From assembly GCF_026339875.1 (NCBI RefSeq), contig NZ_JAPEPZ010000001.1:6696001-6760000 (forward strand): a stretch of 64,000 nucleotides of DNA. The letters are read 5' to 3'. The translations under genes were made by a program, and so were the position numbers. The DNA is from Streptomyces sp. NBC_01571 (lineage in GTDB: Bacteria > Actinomycetota > Actinomycetes > Streptomycetales > Streptomycetaceae). A model generated the notes under the pieces. It made no database searches, had not been told where the DNA came from, and saw only the letters and a list, made by a program, of their open reading frames with translations. This document shows positions 1-9,719 of this stretch, piece by piece (position 1 is the stretch's first letter; each line of letters opens with the position of its first letter).

Positions 1-1
1 A

Positions 2-658
2 GGGACCGAACACGGCCAGGCGGAGCAGCCCGAGGGCCAGGGCACGGGTGCGGAATCGACCGCCGAGCGCACCGCGCGCTTCGAGCGGGACGCGCTCGAA
101 TTCCTCGACCAGATGTACTCGGCCGCCCTGCGCATGACGCGGAACCCGGCCGACGCCGAGGACCTGGTGCAGGAGACGTACGCGAAGGCGTACGCGTCCT
201 TCCACCAGTTCCGTGAAGGCACCAACCTGAAGGCTTGGCTCTACCGCATCCTCACCAACACCTTCATCAACTCGTACCGCAAGAAGCAGCGTGAACCCCA
301 GCGCAGCGCGGCCGAGGAGATCGAGGACTGGCAGCTCGCGCGTGCCGAGTCGCACATGTCGACCGGTCTGCGGTCGGCCGAGTCGCAGGCGCTCGACCAC
401 CTGCCCGACTCGGACGTCAAGGAAGCGCTGCAGGCGATTCCCGAGGAATTCCGCATCGCCGTCTATCTCGCGGACGTCGAGGGCTTTGCGTACAAGGAGA
501 TCGCGGACATCATGGGGACACCCATCGGCACGGTGATGTCCCGGCTGCACCGGGGCCGTCGTCAACTGCGCGGCATGCTCGAGGACTACGCCCGTGACCG
601 TGGCCTGGTCCCGGCCGGCGCCGGAGAGTCGAACGAAGCGAAAGGCTCGGGCTCATGA
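2..658 (+). CDS. sigR: RNA polymerase sigma factor SigR (5' end outside window)
   Basis: ECF (group IV) sigma factor that directs transcription of the thiol-oxidative-stress regulon (thioredoxin system, proteases, ribosome-associated factors). The frame is open from base 2, so the true start lies before the window; the first in-frame ATG at 113 is an internal Met. Region 2 is visible ([15 protein letters not shown], then [19 protein letters not shown]), followed by region 4 with a typical HTH ([25 protein letters not shown]). The stop overlaps the downstream anti-sigma gene (ATGA), which is the sigR-rsrA arrangement. The sequence agrees closely with S. coelicolor SigR as I remember it. The unusual acidic/Gly-rich N-terminal tail may belong to the longer sigma-R' form. 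Confidence 0.96.
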   Translation, partial: GTEHGQAEQPEGQGTGAESTAERTARFERDALEFLDQMYSAALRMTRNPADAEDLVQETYAKAYASFHQFREGTNLKAWLYRILTNTFINSYRKKQREPQRSAAEEIEDWQLARAESHMSTGLRSAESQALDHLPDSDVKEALQAIPEEFRIAVYLADVEGFAYKEIADIMGTPIGTVMSRLHRGRRQLRGMLEDYARDRGLVPAGAGESNEAKGSGS

Positions 659-957
659 GCTGCGGAGAGCCGCACGAGACGGATTGCAGTGAGGTACTCG
701 ATCATCTTTACGAGTTCCTCGACCATGAGATGCCGGACGCGGACTGCACCAAGTTCGAGGTGCACTTCGAGGAGTGCTCTCCGTGTCTCGAGAAGTACGG
801 CCTGGAGCAGGCCGTGAAGAAGCTGGTCAAGCGGTGCTGCGGGCAGGACGACGTGCCGACCGACCTGCGGGCGAAGGTGATGGGCCGGATCGACCTGATC
901 CGCTCCGGACAGACGGTGCCGGAGCACGACGTCAGCGCGACACCGCAGGAATCCTGA
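655..957 (+). CDS. rsrA: Zinc-binding anti-sigma factor RsrA
   Basis: Redox-sensing anti-sigma factor that binds SigR when reduced and zinc-bound, and releases it on disulfide formation. The protein has 100 residues. The zinc-associated anti-sigma (ZAS) motif H37-x3-C41-x2-C44 is present, with C11 as the fourth key cysteine; C3, H7 and the C-terminal CC pair are also conserved. C11-C44 is the known trigger disulfide pair in the family. It starts inside the sigR stop codon (4-bp overlap), so translation is coupled and stoichiometry kept. It is followed by three short repeats and two hairpins that probably end the transcript. Confidence 0.96.
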   Translation: MSCGEPHETDCSEVLDHLYEFLDHEMPDADCTKFEVHFEECSPCLEKYGLEQAVKKLVKRCCGQDDVPTDLRAKVMGRIDLIRSGQTVPEHDVSATPQES

Positions 958-1070
958 ACCTCCGGGATCCTGAACCTCGGGGATCCTGAACCTCCAGCGG
1001 CGGTGCCCCTGGGTGTCCAGACCCCGGGTGTCCGACCCGGGGAAATCGTCCGGTTATCACCCGAACGTGC

Positions 1071-1099
1071 GAATCCGCGGGCTTCGAGCCCGCGGATTC
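1071..1099 (+). terminator. Perfect hairpin downstream of sigR-rsrA
   Basis: Thirteen-base arms (1071-1083 and 1087-1099) pair perfectly around a 3-base loop. A second perfect 8-bp hairpin sits just upstream at 1022-1042. No T-run follows, which is usual for Streptomyces terminators. The pair lies between rsrA and the next gene, so I read it as the operon terminator. Confidence 0.6.
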
Positions 1100-1170
1100 G
1101 GCCGTTGCCGCCCCCGCCCCCACGCCGCGCCCCTAGGCTCCGGAACCTGAGCGGGGGAGGGGACGCGGAG

Positions 1171-2541
1171 ATGGGGACGATTCCGGCAGGGGCCCGGGTG
1201 TACGTGGCCTGTGTCGTCCTCGCCGCCCTCGCCTGCCTCGCCCCCCTTCCCGCCGTTCCCACCTCCTGGTGGATCGTCGCCCTGCTCGCCGCGCTGTACG
1301 CGGGATGCGAGCGGATCACCCTGCCGCACGGCCCCAGAGGACCCGCCGCCCGTGCCGCCGAGCGACGCGCGCCGCAGGGCCTGGGCGCCTTCCTCCCCGT
1401 GCTGCTCGCCGGCGCCTTTCTGCTGCCGCCGGCCGCCGCCGCGCTCGTCGCGCTGCCGGGCGCGCTGCTCGCCCGGGTGGAGCAGCGCCCGCGCGGACTC
1501 CGCCGGACCTGGCGCGCGGCCCAGCTCGCCGTCGCCGTCTGGGCGGCCTCCCGGGTGCACTGGGCGCTGGACGGCGGGGACGCGGTCGTCGCACCCCGCT
1601 TCCCGTACACGCTCGTCCCCGCCGGGGCCGCGGTGCTCACTTTCTGTCTGGTGCTGACCGTCCTCGACGGCGGGATCCTGGCCCTGGCCGAACGGGTTCC
1701 GGTGCGCGGCGCCTGGCGCGGTCTCTTCTCCCGCTCCCTCGCCTCCGTCGCCGTGCACGGACTCGCCGGACTGATGATGGCGGTCCTGTGGCGCAGCCCG
1801 TACGGGCCGGTCGCCGCGCTGCTCGTGCTGCTGCCGATGTACGTCTCGTGCTGGGTGTTCGCCCAGTACCACCGGGAGCGGGCCGCCCACCAGGCCACCA
1901 TCCGGGCTCTGGTGCAGGCCGTCGACATCAAGGACGAGTACACCCGCGGACACAGCGAGCGGGTCGGACAGGCCTCCATGATGATCGCGCGCGAACTCGG
2001 CATGGACGACGAGCGGGTCGAGGGGCTGCGGTTCGCCGGGATCCTGCACGACGTGGGCAAACTCGGGGTGCCCACCCGGCTGTTGCGCAAGGACGGCCCG
2101 CTCACGCCGGACGAACGGCGGATCATCGAACTGCATCCCGAGTACGGCCACGAGATGGTGCGCGGGATCGGCTTCCTCGGGGAGGCCCGCTCGGCGATCC
2201 TGCACCACCACGAGCGGCTCGACGGGAGCGGGTACCCGTACGGACTGGTCGGAGGGCAGATCCCGGAGTTCGCCCGGGTGGTGGCCGTGGCCGACGCCTT
2301 CGACGCGATGACGTCGACCCGGTCCTACCGCAGGGCCCGGCCGGTGCCCGCGGCGCTGGCGGAGCTGGAGCGCTGCGCCGGGGTCCAGTTCGACCCCGGG
2401 ATGGTGCGCGCCCTGGTACGGGCCCTGGACCGGCACGGCTGGCACCCCGCGGTGACCGCGGGCGACGACCGGACGACGTCCCCCGTCCCCCGTCCGACGG
2501 ACAGCCGTCCCGCCGACAGCGCGGGCCGGAGGGGCCCATGA
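1171..2541 (+). CDS. Membrane-anchored HD-GYP domain phosphohydrolase
   Basis: 456 residues. The N-terminal ~235 residues contain several hydrophobic segments (about 8-25, 33-45, 74-100, 150-172, 190-232). A complete HD-GYP domain follows: H261, H293-D294 with K297 (HDVGK), H322, the HH346-347 pair with E348, and D351-G-S-G-Y-P356. In this family the full motif set signals a metal-dependent phosphodiesterase, classically acting on cyclic-di-GMP. The chosen ATG has a purine-rich GGGGAGGGGACG stretch upstream; the frame is open further up but reads as proline/arginine noise. Its stop overlaps the next, related gene (ATGA), so the two form an operon. Substrate is not proven by sequence. Confidence 0.88.
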   Translation: MGTIPAGARVYVACVVLAALACLAPLPAVPTSWWIVALLAALYAGCERITLPHGPRGPAARAAERRAPQGLGAFLPVLLAGAFLLPPAAAALVALPGALLARVEQRPRGLRRTWRAAQLAVAVWAASRVHWALDGGDAVVAPRFPYTLVPAGAAVLTFCLVLTVLDGGILALAERVPVRGAWRGLFSRSLASVAVHGLAGLMMAVLWRSPYGPVAALLVLLPMYVSCWVFAQYHRERAAHQATIRALVQAVDIKDEYTRGHSERVGQASMMIARELGMDDERVEGLRFAGILHDVGKLGVPTRLLRKDGPLTPDERRIIELHPEYGHEMVRGIGFLGEARSAILHHHERLDGSGYPYGLVGGQIPEFARVVAVADAFDAMTSTRSYRRARPVPAALAELERCAGVQFDPGMVRALVRALDRHGWHPAVTAGDDRTTSPVPRPTDSRPADSAGRRGP

Positions 2542-3959
2542 ACCCGGCGGAGGGGAGCGCCGCCGCCCCGCGCCGGCGCCAGGAGCGCCAGGGATACGCG
2601 GAGCGCGAGGGATACGCGGGGTACCGCGAGGGGTACGCGGGTTCCGAGGAGTACGCGGGGTACGAGGAGTACGCCGGGTCCGCCCGGTCCCAGGCCGACG
2701 CGGATCACCCCCTCACCGGCCCGCACCACGACATCTTCGGCACACTCGCGCGTACCGGTGCCGCCCTGCTCGGCGTCGTCGCCCTGGCCGTCACCCTCTG
2801 GAGCGGTATCGACGAACGCGGGACGGCCCTCGCCTTCGGCGTTCTCGTCGCCGTGGGGGAACTCACCCGCTGGAGGGGCACCGGGGACCGGGAGTCCGCT
2901 CCTCTCGGGGCCGCGGGCGCGCTGTCCTACGCGCTGCTGGGCGAGCAGGCGGGGCACCCCAGTCAGCACGGCGCGCTCCAGGTCGTGGCCGTCGTGAGCG
3001 CCGCCGCGCTGCTGGGCTGCGTCCCGCACGTCGCCCGCGGCGGCGGGCCGACGCTCGACCACCTCACCCGGCGCGTCCTGACCGTCGCCTTCGCCGCCGT
3101 CTGTTTCCAACCTCTGTACAACCGGGGGAGGTTGATGGGATGGGCCGGCCCCTCGTACGCCCTGCTGCTGGTCGCGCTGCTGGTGCTGACCGCGCTGTGC
3201 GACGCGGTGCTCACGGCCGCGGTGGCGCACGCCCGGACCCGCTGGCCCTTCGGACCGCTGCTGCGGGACGAGCTGCGGGCCACCCTCGGCATCGGGTCCG
3301 CGGTCTGCGCGACCGGGGCCGTGATGTCGCTCGCCGTGGCGGTCGTGGGGCTGTGGGCACTGCCCGTGTTCTCGCTGCCGCTGCTCCTGACACAGCTGTC
3401 CTTCCGGCGGTACGCCGCCGTGCGGGTCACCTACCGGCAGACCATCGCCTCCCTCGCGCGGGCGACCGAGATCGCCGGCTACACCCCCGCGGGGCACGCC
3501 CGCAGAGTCGCGGCGCTCAGCCGCGCCGTCGGGCGTGAGCTGGGACTCTCCGAGCCCGACCTGACCGTTCTGGAGTACGCGGCCCTGATGCACGACATCG
3601 GACAGCTCAGCCTCGTCGATCCGGTCCCGGCCGGCGCCACCTCCGCGCTCTCCGCCGAGGAGCAGCGCCGCATCGCCCTCCTCGGCGGCGCGGTCGTACG
3701 GCAGACCGGGGTGGACGCCGAGGTCGCGGTGGTGGTGGAGCGGCAGGCCGATCCCTACCGGGAGCAGCCGGTCAGCGCGCGGATCGTACGGACGGTGAAC
3801 GCTTACGAGGAGCTGGCCAGGGAAGCAGGGCCGGGAGGGCCCCTGACCGCCCTGGAGAAGCTGCGGCTGGCCACGGCCCACGACCATCAGCCCGAAGTCG
3901 TGGAGTCGCTGGCCAGGGTCCTGTTGCGGGGCAGCCTTACCCTGCGCCAGGCTGGGTAA
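2538..3959 (+). CDS. Membrane HD-domain protein with degenerate HD-GYP motifs
   Basis: 473 residues, starting in the stop codon of the preceding HD-GYP gene. The N-terminus carries short imperfect repeats rich in Gly-Tyr-Ala/Glu (about residues 18-48, units like EGYAG and EEYAG). Hydrophobic segments fill about residues 70-290. The C-terminal HD domain keeps the first His (GHARRV) and the HD pair (MHDIG), but the usual Lys is Gln (HDIGQ) and the HHE...GSGYP part is missing. It looks like a diverged paralogue of its neighbour, possibly a non-catalytic partner. That role is inference. Confidence 0.82.
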   Translation: MNPAEGSAAAPRRRQERQGYAEREGYAGYREGYAGSEEYAGYEEYAGSARSQADADHPLTGPHHDIFGTLARTGAALLGVVALAVTLWSGIDERGTALAFGVLVAVGELTRWRGTGDRESAPLGAAGALSYALLGEQAGHPSQHGALQVVAVVSAAALLGCVPHVARGGGPTLDHLTRRVLTVAFAAVCFQPLYNRGRLMGWAGPSYALLLVALLVLTALCDAVLTAAVAHARTRWPFGPLLRDELRATLGIGSAVCATGAVMSLAVAVVGLWALPVFSLPLLLTQLSFRRYAAVRVTYRQTIASLARATEIAGYTPAGHARRVAALSRAVGRELGLSEPDLTVLEYAALMHDIGQLSLVDPVPAGATSALSAEEQRRIALLGGAVVRQTGVDAEVAVVVERQADPYREQPVSARIVRTVNAYEELAREAGPGGPLTALEKLRLATAHDHQPEVVESLARVLLRGSLTLRQAG

Positions 3960-4112
3960 CCCATGGGTAATGAGCGCCCGTCCGACGGTACGTGGTTGGA
4001 TGCGAGGAAGAGGGTGTTCGGGGGCACGGGCCAGCCCGTGGCCGCACTGTCTTCAAGGGACTCTTCGAGCGACCGGCAGGCGGGAATCGCAAGGAACTGG
4101 CAGGCGGGAATC

Positions 4113-5093
4113 GTGAGGATCTTCGGCAAGGGACGACACCGGCCCTCCGCCTCATGGCGGCAGGCCACCGACCGTGCGTTCACGCTGATCGGTGACGGCC
4201 GGTACGAGGACGCGGGCGCGCTGCTGACACGCGCCGCGGACCTGGAGCCGTGGCTGTCCGAGTCCTGGTTCAACCTGGCCCTGCTGCACAAGTTCCGGCA
4301 CGACTGGGAACAGGCCAGGGCGGCCGGTCTGCGGGCCGTCGCGCTCCTGGACCGGGAGGCGGGCGCCCCCGACTGGTGGAACGTCGGCATCGCCGCCACC
4401 GCCCTGCAGGACTGGCCGCTGGCCCGCCGTGCCTGGCAGGCGTACGGGCTGCGGGTGCCCGGCGGAGCCGCCGTCTCCGGCGAGCCCGCGGGCATGGACC
4501 TGGGCAGCGCGGCCGTACGGCTGTCACCCGAGGGCGAGGCCGAGGTCGTGTGGGGCCGCAGGCTCGATCCGGCCCGGATCGAGGTGCTGTCCATTCCGCT
4601 TCCGTCCTCCGGGCGGCGCTGGGGCGAGGTCGTCCTGCACGACGGGGTACCGCACGGCGAGCGGACCACCGCCGCCGGGCACGCCTACCCCGTCTTCGAC
4701 GAGATCGAGTTGTGGGCCCCGTCCCCGGTGCCCACCTGGGTCGTACTGCTGGAGGCGGCCACCGAGGAGGACCGGGACGCCCTGGAGCAGCTCGCGGCCG
4801 ACGCCGGCTTCGCCGCCGAGGACTGGTCGTCCTCCGTACGGCTGCTGTGCCGGATGTGCTCCGAGTCCCGGATGCCGTCCGACGAGGGCGACGGCGAGCA
4901 CCTCGACCCGCACGACCACAGCGAGCCGGGTCACCCGGGTCCCCTCGGCCACCGCACCGACGGGCAGCTGTGGGTGCCCGAGCGGGAGTGCGGGCTCGCG
5001 GCACCGGCCTCGCTGGTGCGCGGACTGCTGGACGGCTGGGTCGCCGACAGCCCCGACTCCCGGGACTGGCGGGACCTCGAAGAGGTCTGTTAA
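4113..5093 (+). CDS. Tetratricopeptide-repeat protein
   Basis: About 326 residues from the GTG at 4113 (reading [11 protein letters not shown]). An in-frame ATG at 3963 would add 50 residues, but that stretch lacks a good ribosome-binding site and contains a duplicated 15-base DNA motif (4075-4089 and 4099-4113), so I prefer the shorter form. TPR-like helices lie at about residues 15-120 ([36 protein letters not shown]). The C-terminal half has no domain I recognise and is rich in acidic residues and tryptophan. No enzyme motif is present; a protein-interaction role is likely. It sits between the HD proteins and peptide deformylase. Confidence 0.78.
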   Translation: MRIFGKGRHRPSASWRQATDRAFTLIGDGRYEDAGALLTRAADLEPWLSESWFNLALLHKFRHDWEQARAAGLRAVALLDREAGAPDWWNVGIAATALQDWPLARRAWQAYGLRVPGGAAVSGEPAGMDLGSAAVRLSPEGEAEVVWGRRLDPARIEVLSIPLPSSGRRWGEVVLHDGVPHGERTTAAGHAYPVFDEIELWAPSPVPTWVVLLEAATEEDRDALEQLAADAGFAAEDWSSSVRLLCRMCSESRMPSDEGDGEHLDPHDHSEPGHPGPLGHRTDGQLWVPERECGLAAPASLVRGLLDGWVADSPDSRDWRDLEEVC

Positions 5094-5194
5094 CCGGGTG
5101 CCGCCGGGCGCGGACGCCTGCCGAGGGGCGCGCGCGGCCCCGTAGGCTGTATGCCGCAGAACTCTCATGGATTCCAGGAAGGCGTACGTCGGTC

Positions 5195-5845
5195 ATGGCG
5201 CAGCAGGACACCGAACAGCAGCACGCGGGCGTGCTCCCCGTGGACGACGAGGGCTTCGTCATCGACACCGAGGACTGCGAGGAGCGTGAGGCCGCCTACC
5301 GCGAGCCCGGCACCTCGCGGCCGATCACGGTCGTCGGCAACCCGGTGCTCCACAAGGAGTGCCAGGACGTCACGGAGTTCGACGACGAGCTCGGCCGCCT
5401 GATCGCCGACATGTTCGCCAGCCAGCGCACCGCCGAGGGCGTGGGCCTGGCCGCCAACCAGATCGGCGTCGACCTGAAGGTCTTCGTGTACGACTGCCAG
5501 GACGACGAGGGCACGCGGCACGTCGGTGTCGTCTGCAACCCCGTCCTCGTCGACCTGCCCGCCGACCGGCGCCAGTTGGACGAGAGCAACGAGGGCTGCC
5601 TCTCCGTGCCGACCGCCTACGCGCCGCTGGCCCGCCCGGACTACGCCGAGGTCACCGGGCAGGACGAGAAGGGCAATCCGGTCAGGGTGCGGGGCACGGG
5701 CTACTTCGCCCGCTGCCTCCAGCACGAGACCGACCACCTGTACGGCTACCTCTACATCGACCGGCTCTCCAAGCGTGAACGCAAGGACGCGCTGCGGCAG
5801 ATGTCCGAGAACGAGCCCCGCTACCCGATCGTCGCGAACGACTGA
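5195..5845 (+). CDS. def: Peptide deformylase
   Basis: Removes the N-formyl group from nascent proteins in the cytoplasm. 216 residues, with the three metallo-hydrolase motifs in order: [15 protein letters not shown] (metal-binding Cys) and QHETDHL (HExxH zinc/iron site). The N-terminal ~45-residue acidic extension is longer than in E. coli Def but is common in actinomycete copies. The chosen ATG is preceded by an AGGAAGG stretch 12 bases upstream. A -10-like TAGGCT at 5143-5148 suggests its own promoter. Streptomyces usually carry more than one def gene, so this is one paralogue. Confidence 0.94.
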   Translation: MAQQDTEQQHAGVLPVDDEGFVIDTEDCEEREAAYREPGTSRPITVVGNPVLHKECQDVTEFDDELGRLIADMFASQRTAEGVGLAANQIGVDLKVFVYDCQDDEGTRHVGVVCNPVLVDLPADRRQLDESNEGCLSVPTAYAPLARPDYAEVTGQDEKGNPVRVRGTGYFARCLQHETDHLYGYLYIDRLSKRERKDALRQMSENEPRYPIVAND

Positions 5846-5912
5846 GCTGCGGCCGTGAACGGCTGAGACAGAAAACGACAGACGGGGCCCGCGATCTTCC
5901 GTGGGTTCCGTG

Positions 5913-5956
5913 CGAACGGCGCCTGGTCAGAGACTTCCCTGACCAGGCGCCGTTCG
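5913..5956. terminator. Long perfect inverted repeat after peptide deformylase
   Basis: Eighteen-base arms (5913-5930 and 5939-5956) pair perfectly around an 8-base loop. It lies 67 bases past the def stop and ahead of the terpene operon, so it probably terminates def. The remainder of the 5846-6173 gap holds relatively AT-rich DNA that probably carries the terpene synthase promoter; I see no gene there. Confidence 0.75.
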
Positions 5957-6173
5957 TATGTGCGTCGCACGTTCGATCGCCTACGTCCGCTAATGATCCA
6001 TATTCAGTCATGCAAGGGGGTGTTCTCGGCACTCTCAGGTAGTGAGTGGAGCAAATCCATTCCCAGGACAGTCGGTTGTGGTGCTGAATGGGAAGTGCGG
6101 GGATACGCAACGGCGCACGCCCGGCACGACGAGAGGGGCGTAGCGCCAACTGGCGGCTGAGAGGGGTTTGTTC

Positions 6174-7259
6174 GTGCATGCTTTCTCACACGGCACTTCA
6201 TCGACACCGACCGTGGTCGCGGTTCCACCGGCGCTCTCACTCCCGGTGATCGAGGCCGAGTTTCCCCGTCAACTGCATCCGTATTGGCCCAGGCTCCAGG
6301 AGAACACACGTTCGTGGCTCCGGGAAAAACGGCTCATGCCTGCCGACAAGGTCCAGGAATATGCCGACGGCCTTTGCTATACGGACTTGATGGCGGGCTA
6401 CTACATTGGCGCGGCCGACGAGGTCATGCAGGCGATAGCGGACTACAGTGCGTGGTTCTTCGTCTGGGACGACCGGCACGACCGGGACGTCGTCCACGGG
6501 AGGCCGGCGGCCTGGCGGAGGCTCAGGTTCCAGCTCCATGAGGCGCTCGACTCCCCCCAGGACCACCTGCATCACCCGGATCCCCTGGTCGCGGGGTTCG
6601 CGGACAGCGTGGTGCGGCTGTACTCGTTTCTGGGCGACAAGTGGAACGCGCGCTTCGCGCGGCACTTCCACGCGGTGATCGAGGCATACGACCGGGAATT
6701 CCGGAACCGTACCTCCGGAACCATTCCCACCGTCGAGGAATATCTCGAACTCCGGCGGCTCACCTTCGCCCACTGGATCTGGACCGATCTCTTGGAGGCG
6801 AGCGCGGGTTGTGAACTACCCGCCGTTGTGCGGAACAGTTCTGTATATCGGCGGCCGGCCCTGCTGAGTCAGGAATTCGCCGCCTGGTACAACGATCTCT
6901 GTTCGCTCCCCAAGGAAATAGCGGGCGACGAGGTGCATAATCTCGGAATCAGTCTCATTCATCACGAGGGGCTGACTCTCGAGAGTGCCGTCAAGGACAT
7001 GCGGCAGCGAGTCGAGGAATGCGTCACCGAATTCCTCGAAGCGGAGGAGGAGCTCGACGAGTTCGCCGACACGCTCGCGGACGGCTCCGTGCGAGGAAAG
7101 GAACTGAGCGGCGCCGTGAAGTCCTGCCTCGGCAATATGCGGAACTGGTTCAGCTCCGTGTACTGGTTCCACCACGAGTCGGGCCGGTACACCGTCGACA
7201 GCTGGGACGACCGATCCACACCCCCGTACGTCAACAACGAAGCGGCAGGTGAGTCATGA
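6174..7259 (+). CDS. cyc1: Epi-isozizaene synthase (class I sesquiterpene cyclase)
   Basis: Cyclises farnesyl diphosphate to epi-isozizaene, the first step to the antibiotic albaflavenone. 361 residues. The Mg-binding aspartate-rich motif is D99-D100-R-H-D103 and the NSE motif starts at N240 (NDLCSLPKE, with S244 and E248), numbering identical to the S. coelicolor SCO5222 enzyme as I remember it. Aromatic residues F95/F96 precede the first motif. GTG at 6174 is chosen because a GAGAGGGG ribosome-binding site sits 7 bases upstream and it gives the family length; a TTG at 6168 is the alternative. The stop overlaps the P450 gene (ATGA). Codon use is less GC-biased than the neighbours. Confidence 0.95.
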   Translation: MHAFSHGTSSTPTVVAVPPALSLPVIEAEFPRQLHPYWPRLQENTRSWLREKRLMPADKVQEYADGLCYTDLMAGYYIGAADEVMQAIADYSAWFFVWDDRHDRDVVHGRPAAWRRLRFQLHEALDSPQDHLHHPDPLVAGFADSVVRLYSFLGDKWNARFARHFHAVIEAYDREFRNRTSGTIPTVEEYLELRRLTFAHWIWTDLLEASAGCELPAVVRNSSVYRRPALLSQEFAAWYNDLCSLPKEIAGDEVHNLGISLIHHEGLTLESAVKDMRQRVEECVTEFLEAEEELDEFADTLADGSVRGKELSGAVKSCLGNMRNWFSSVYWFHHESGRYTVDSWDDRSTPPYVNNEAAGES

Positions 7260-8626
7260 CCGTCGAGTCCGTAAGGCCCGCGCACCCCGAGGCGCCGGAG
7301 CTGCCCGCCCCGCCCCTCGCCGGAGGCGGTGTCCCCGTCCTCGGCCACGGCTGGCAGCTGGTCCGCGACCCGCTGGGCCTCTTCGCCCGGCTCCGGGAGC
7401 ACGGCGAGGTCGTCCGGCTCAGGCTGGGCCCCAAGACGGTGTACGCGCTCACGTCGCCGGCCCTCACCGGGGCGATGGCGCTGAGCCCCGACTTCAAGAT
7501 CGACGGACCGCTCTGGGAGTCGCTGGAAGGGCTGCTCGGCAAGGAGGGCGTCGCCACCGCCAACGGCCCCCGGCACCGCCGTCAGCGGCGGACCATACAG
7601 CCCGCGTTCCGGCTCGACATCATCCCCGAGTACGGGCCGGTCATGGAGGAGGAGGCACGGGCCCTCGCGGAGCGCATGGGGTCGGGGCAGGTCGTCGACT
7701 GCACCTCCGAGTCGTTCCGGGTGGCCGTGCGTATCGCGGCGCGCTGCCTGCTGCGCGGGGAGTACATGGACGAGCGCGCCGAGCGCCTCAGCGTCGCGCT
7801 CGCCACCGTCTTCCGCGGCATGTACCGGCGCATGGTCATCCCGGCGGGCCCGCTCTATAGGCTGCCGCTTCCGGCCAACCGCAAATTCGACCGCGCATTG
7901 GCCGATCTGCATGTCCTGGTCGACGAGATCGTCGCCGAACGCCGCGCATCTGGTCAAAAGCCGGACGATTTGCTGACGGCCTTGCTGGAAGCGAAGAACG
8001 AGGACGGTGAGCCGATAGGGGAACAGGAGATCCACGACCAGGTCGTAGCGATACTCACCCCCGGCAGCGAAACCGTCGCATCCACGATCATGTGGCTGCT
8101 GCAAGTCCTCGTGGAACACCCGGAACACGCCGACCGGGTCGCCGAGGAGGTCAAATCCGTCGCCGGGGACCGGCCCGTCGCATTCGACGACGTCCGGAAG
8201 CTGTCGCACACGAACAATGTCGTCGTCGAAGCGATGCGGCTGCGCCCCGCGGTATGGATTCTGACGCGGCGTGCGGTGACCGAAACGGAGCTCGGCGGCT
8301 ATCGGATTCCGGCCGGTGCCGACATCGTCTACAGCCCGTACGCGATCCAGCGTGATCCGCGGTCGTACGACGGTCATCTGGATTTCGACCCCGACCGCTG
8401 GCTTCCGGAACGCGCCAAGGACGTGCCGAAGTACGCCATGAGCCCCTTCAGTGTGGGCAACCGGAAGTGCCCGAGTGACCACTTCTCGATGGCGCAGCTC
8501 AGCCTGATCACGGCGACGGTGGCGTCCCGTTGGCGCCTGGAGAGGGTGTCGGAGTCGAACGACACGACGCGCGTCGGCATCACGCTGCGGCCGCACCGGC
8601 TGCTGCTGCGGACCGTGCCGCGCTGA
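7256..8626 (+). CDS. cyp170A1: Albaflavenone monooxygenase, CYP170-type cytochrome P450
   Basis: Oxidises epi-isozizaene in two steps to albaflavenone. 456 residues. P450 landmarks: oxygen-binding helix motif PGSET (269-273), ExxR (E325-R328) and the haem loop F398-x-x-G401 with cysteine ligand C405. The loop is atypical: the residues after Cys are P-S instead of the usual x-G, a feature I also recall in S. coelicolor CYP170A1. CYP170A1 is known to moonlight as a farnesene synthase; the DDLLT stretch at 237-241 lies in the corresponding part of the chain, but I cannot confirm the second site from sequence alone. Translationally coupled to the synthase. No ferredoxin gene is adjacent. Confidence 0.93.
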   Translation: MTVESVRPAHPEAPELPAPPLAGGGVPVLGHGWQLVRDPLGLFARLREHGEVVRLRLGPKTVYALTSPALTGAMALSPDFKIDGPLWESLEGLLGKEGVATANGPRHRRQRRTIQPAFRLDIIPEYGPVMEEEARALAERMGSGQVVDCTSESFRVAVRIAARCLLRGEYMDERAERLSVALATVFRGMYRRMVIPAGPLYRLPLPANRKFDRALADLHVLVDEIVAERRASGQKPDDLLTALLEAKNEDGEPIGEQEIHDQVVAILTPGSETVASTIMWLLQVLVEHPEHADRVAEEVKSVAGDRPVAFDDVRKLSHTNNVVVEAMRLRPAVWILTRRAVTETELGGYRIPAGADIVYSPYAIQRDPRSYDGHLDFDPDRWLPERAKDVPKYAMSPFSVGNRKCPSDHFSMAQLSLITATVASRWRLERVSESNDTTRVGITLRPHRLLLRTVPR

Positions 8627-8666
8627 CCGTGCGTGACGGCCCGCGTCCGTACCGGTGCACGGTCAG
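8623..8666. terminator. Hairpin spanning both convergent stop codons
   Basis: Ten-base perfectly complementary arms at 8623-8632 and 8657-8666 enclose the gap between the P450 stop and the stop of the convergent AraC-type gene. The position suggests a bidirectional terminator; loop length (24) makes this moderate. Confidence 0.5.
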
Positions 8667-9625
8667 GCGGCCCCCGGGACCCTGAACGTGCGCCGGTACG
8701 CATGCGGGGTCGTCCCCAGACTCCGGACGAACTGGTGGCGCAGCGCGGCCGCGGTGCCGAACCCGGTGCGGCCCGCGATCGAGTCCATCGTCTCGTCCGT
8801 CGCCTCCAGCAACTCCTGCGCCAGCAGCACCCGCTGGCGCAGGATCCAGCGGTAGGGCGTGGTGCCGGTCTCCTGCTGGAAGCGGCGCGCGAAGGTGCGC
8901 GGGGACATGTGGGCGCGGGCCGCGAGCTGTTCGACGGTCACCTCCTCGTCGAGGTGGCGCTCCATCCACACCAGCACCTCGCCGACCGTGTCGCAGGTGG
9001 AGCGGGGCAGCGGGCGTTCGATGTACTGGGCCTGGCCGCCGTCCCGGTGCGGGGGCACCACCATGCGCCGGGCGATGGCGTTGGCGACCTCCGGGCCCTG
9101 CTCCTTGCGGACGATGTGGAGGCAGGCGTCGATGCCCGCGGCGGTGCCGGCCGAGGTGATCACCGGGTCAGCGTCCACGTACAGCACGTCCGGCTCGACG
9201 GTCGTGCGCGGGTACTGCCGGGCGAGCTCGTCCGCGTGGTGCCAGTGCACGGCGCAGCGCCGCCCGTCCAGCAGCCCGGCCGCGCCGAGCACGAAGACGC
9301 CGGAGCAGACGCTGAGCACCCGGGCGCCGCGGTCGACCGCGCGGCGCAGCGCGGCGAGCAGTTCGGGCGGGTAGGAGCGGGATGCGTAGGCGTTCCCGGC
9401 CGGCAGGGCGATCAGGTCGGCCGTCTCCAGCCGCTCGAGACCGTGCTCCGTGTGGAGCGAGAACCCCGCGTGCGTGCTCAATGTCGGGCCCTCGGCGGAG
9501 GCGACCGCGAAGTCGTACACGGGCAGCCCGTCGTCGCTGCGGTCGATGCCGAACACCTCGCAGACCACGCCGAGTTCGAAGGGATGCACTCCGTCGAGCA
9601 GCACGGCGGCCACGTTCCTCAGCAT
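8663..9625 (-). CDS. nrdS: GlxA-family AraC-type regulator, probable NrdS
   Basis: 320 residues in two domains. The N-terminal DJ-1/PfpI-like (GATase1-like) domain, about 1-180, includes the elbow VCSGVFVLGAAGLLDG. The C-terminal AraC double HTH (about 210-315) includes ARAHMSPRTFARRFQQETGTTPYRWI. In S. coelicolor the third gene of the vitamin-B12-regulated nrdABS operon (SCO5224) is an AraC-like gene located exactly between CYP170A1 and nrdB. Order and strand here match, so I call it nrdS. It is separated from nrdB by about 3.2 kb of extra genes, so it is probably no longer co-transcribed with nrdAB. Symbol is by synteny; function is unknown. Confidence 0.8.
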   Translation of the reverse strand: MLRNVAAVLLDGVHPFELGVVCEVFGIDRSDDGLPVYDFAVASAEGPTLSTHAGFSLHTEHGLERLETADLIALPAGNAYASRSYPPELLAALRRAVDRGARVLSVCSGVFVLGAAGLLDGRRCAVHWHHADELARQYPRTTVEPDVLYVDADPVITSAGTAAGIDACLHIVRKEQGPEVANAIARRMVVPPHRDGGQAQYIERPLPRSTCDTVGEVLVWMERHLDEEVTVEQLAARAHMSPRTFARRFQQETGTTPYRWILRQRVLLAQELLEATDETMDSIAGRTGFGTAAALRHQFVRSLGTTPHAYRRTFRVPGAA

Positions 9626-9719
9626 GCCGTCCAGTGTGCCTCAGGGTTGGCAGGAATTCGAGGGTGCACGGCAGTGCTGCCACTGACGGTAAGGAGCGAT
9701 CGGCGCGACAGTACTGTTC

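Noticed and set aside
1057..2445. Long minus-strand frame opposite the HD-GYP gene
   Set aside because: Arginine/glycine/proline-rich shadow of high-GC coding DNA; the plus-strand frame has family motifs.
3963..4112. N-terminal 50-residue extension of the TPR protein
   Set aside because: Contains a duplicated 15-base motif and no ribosome-binding site at its ATG; not fully excluded.
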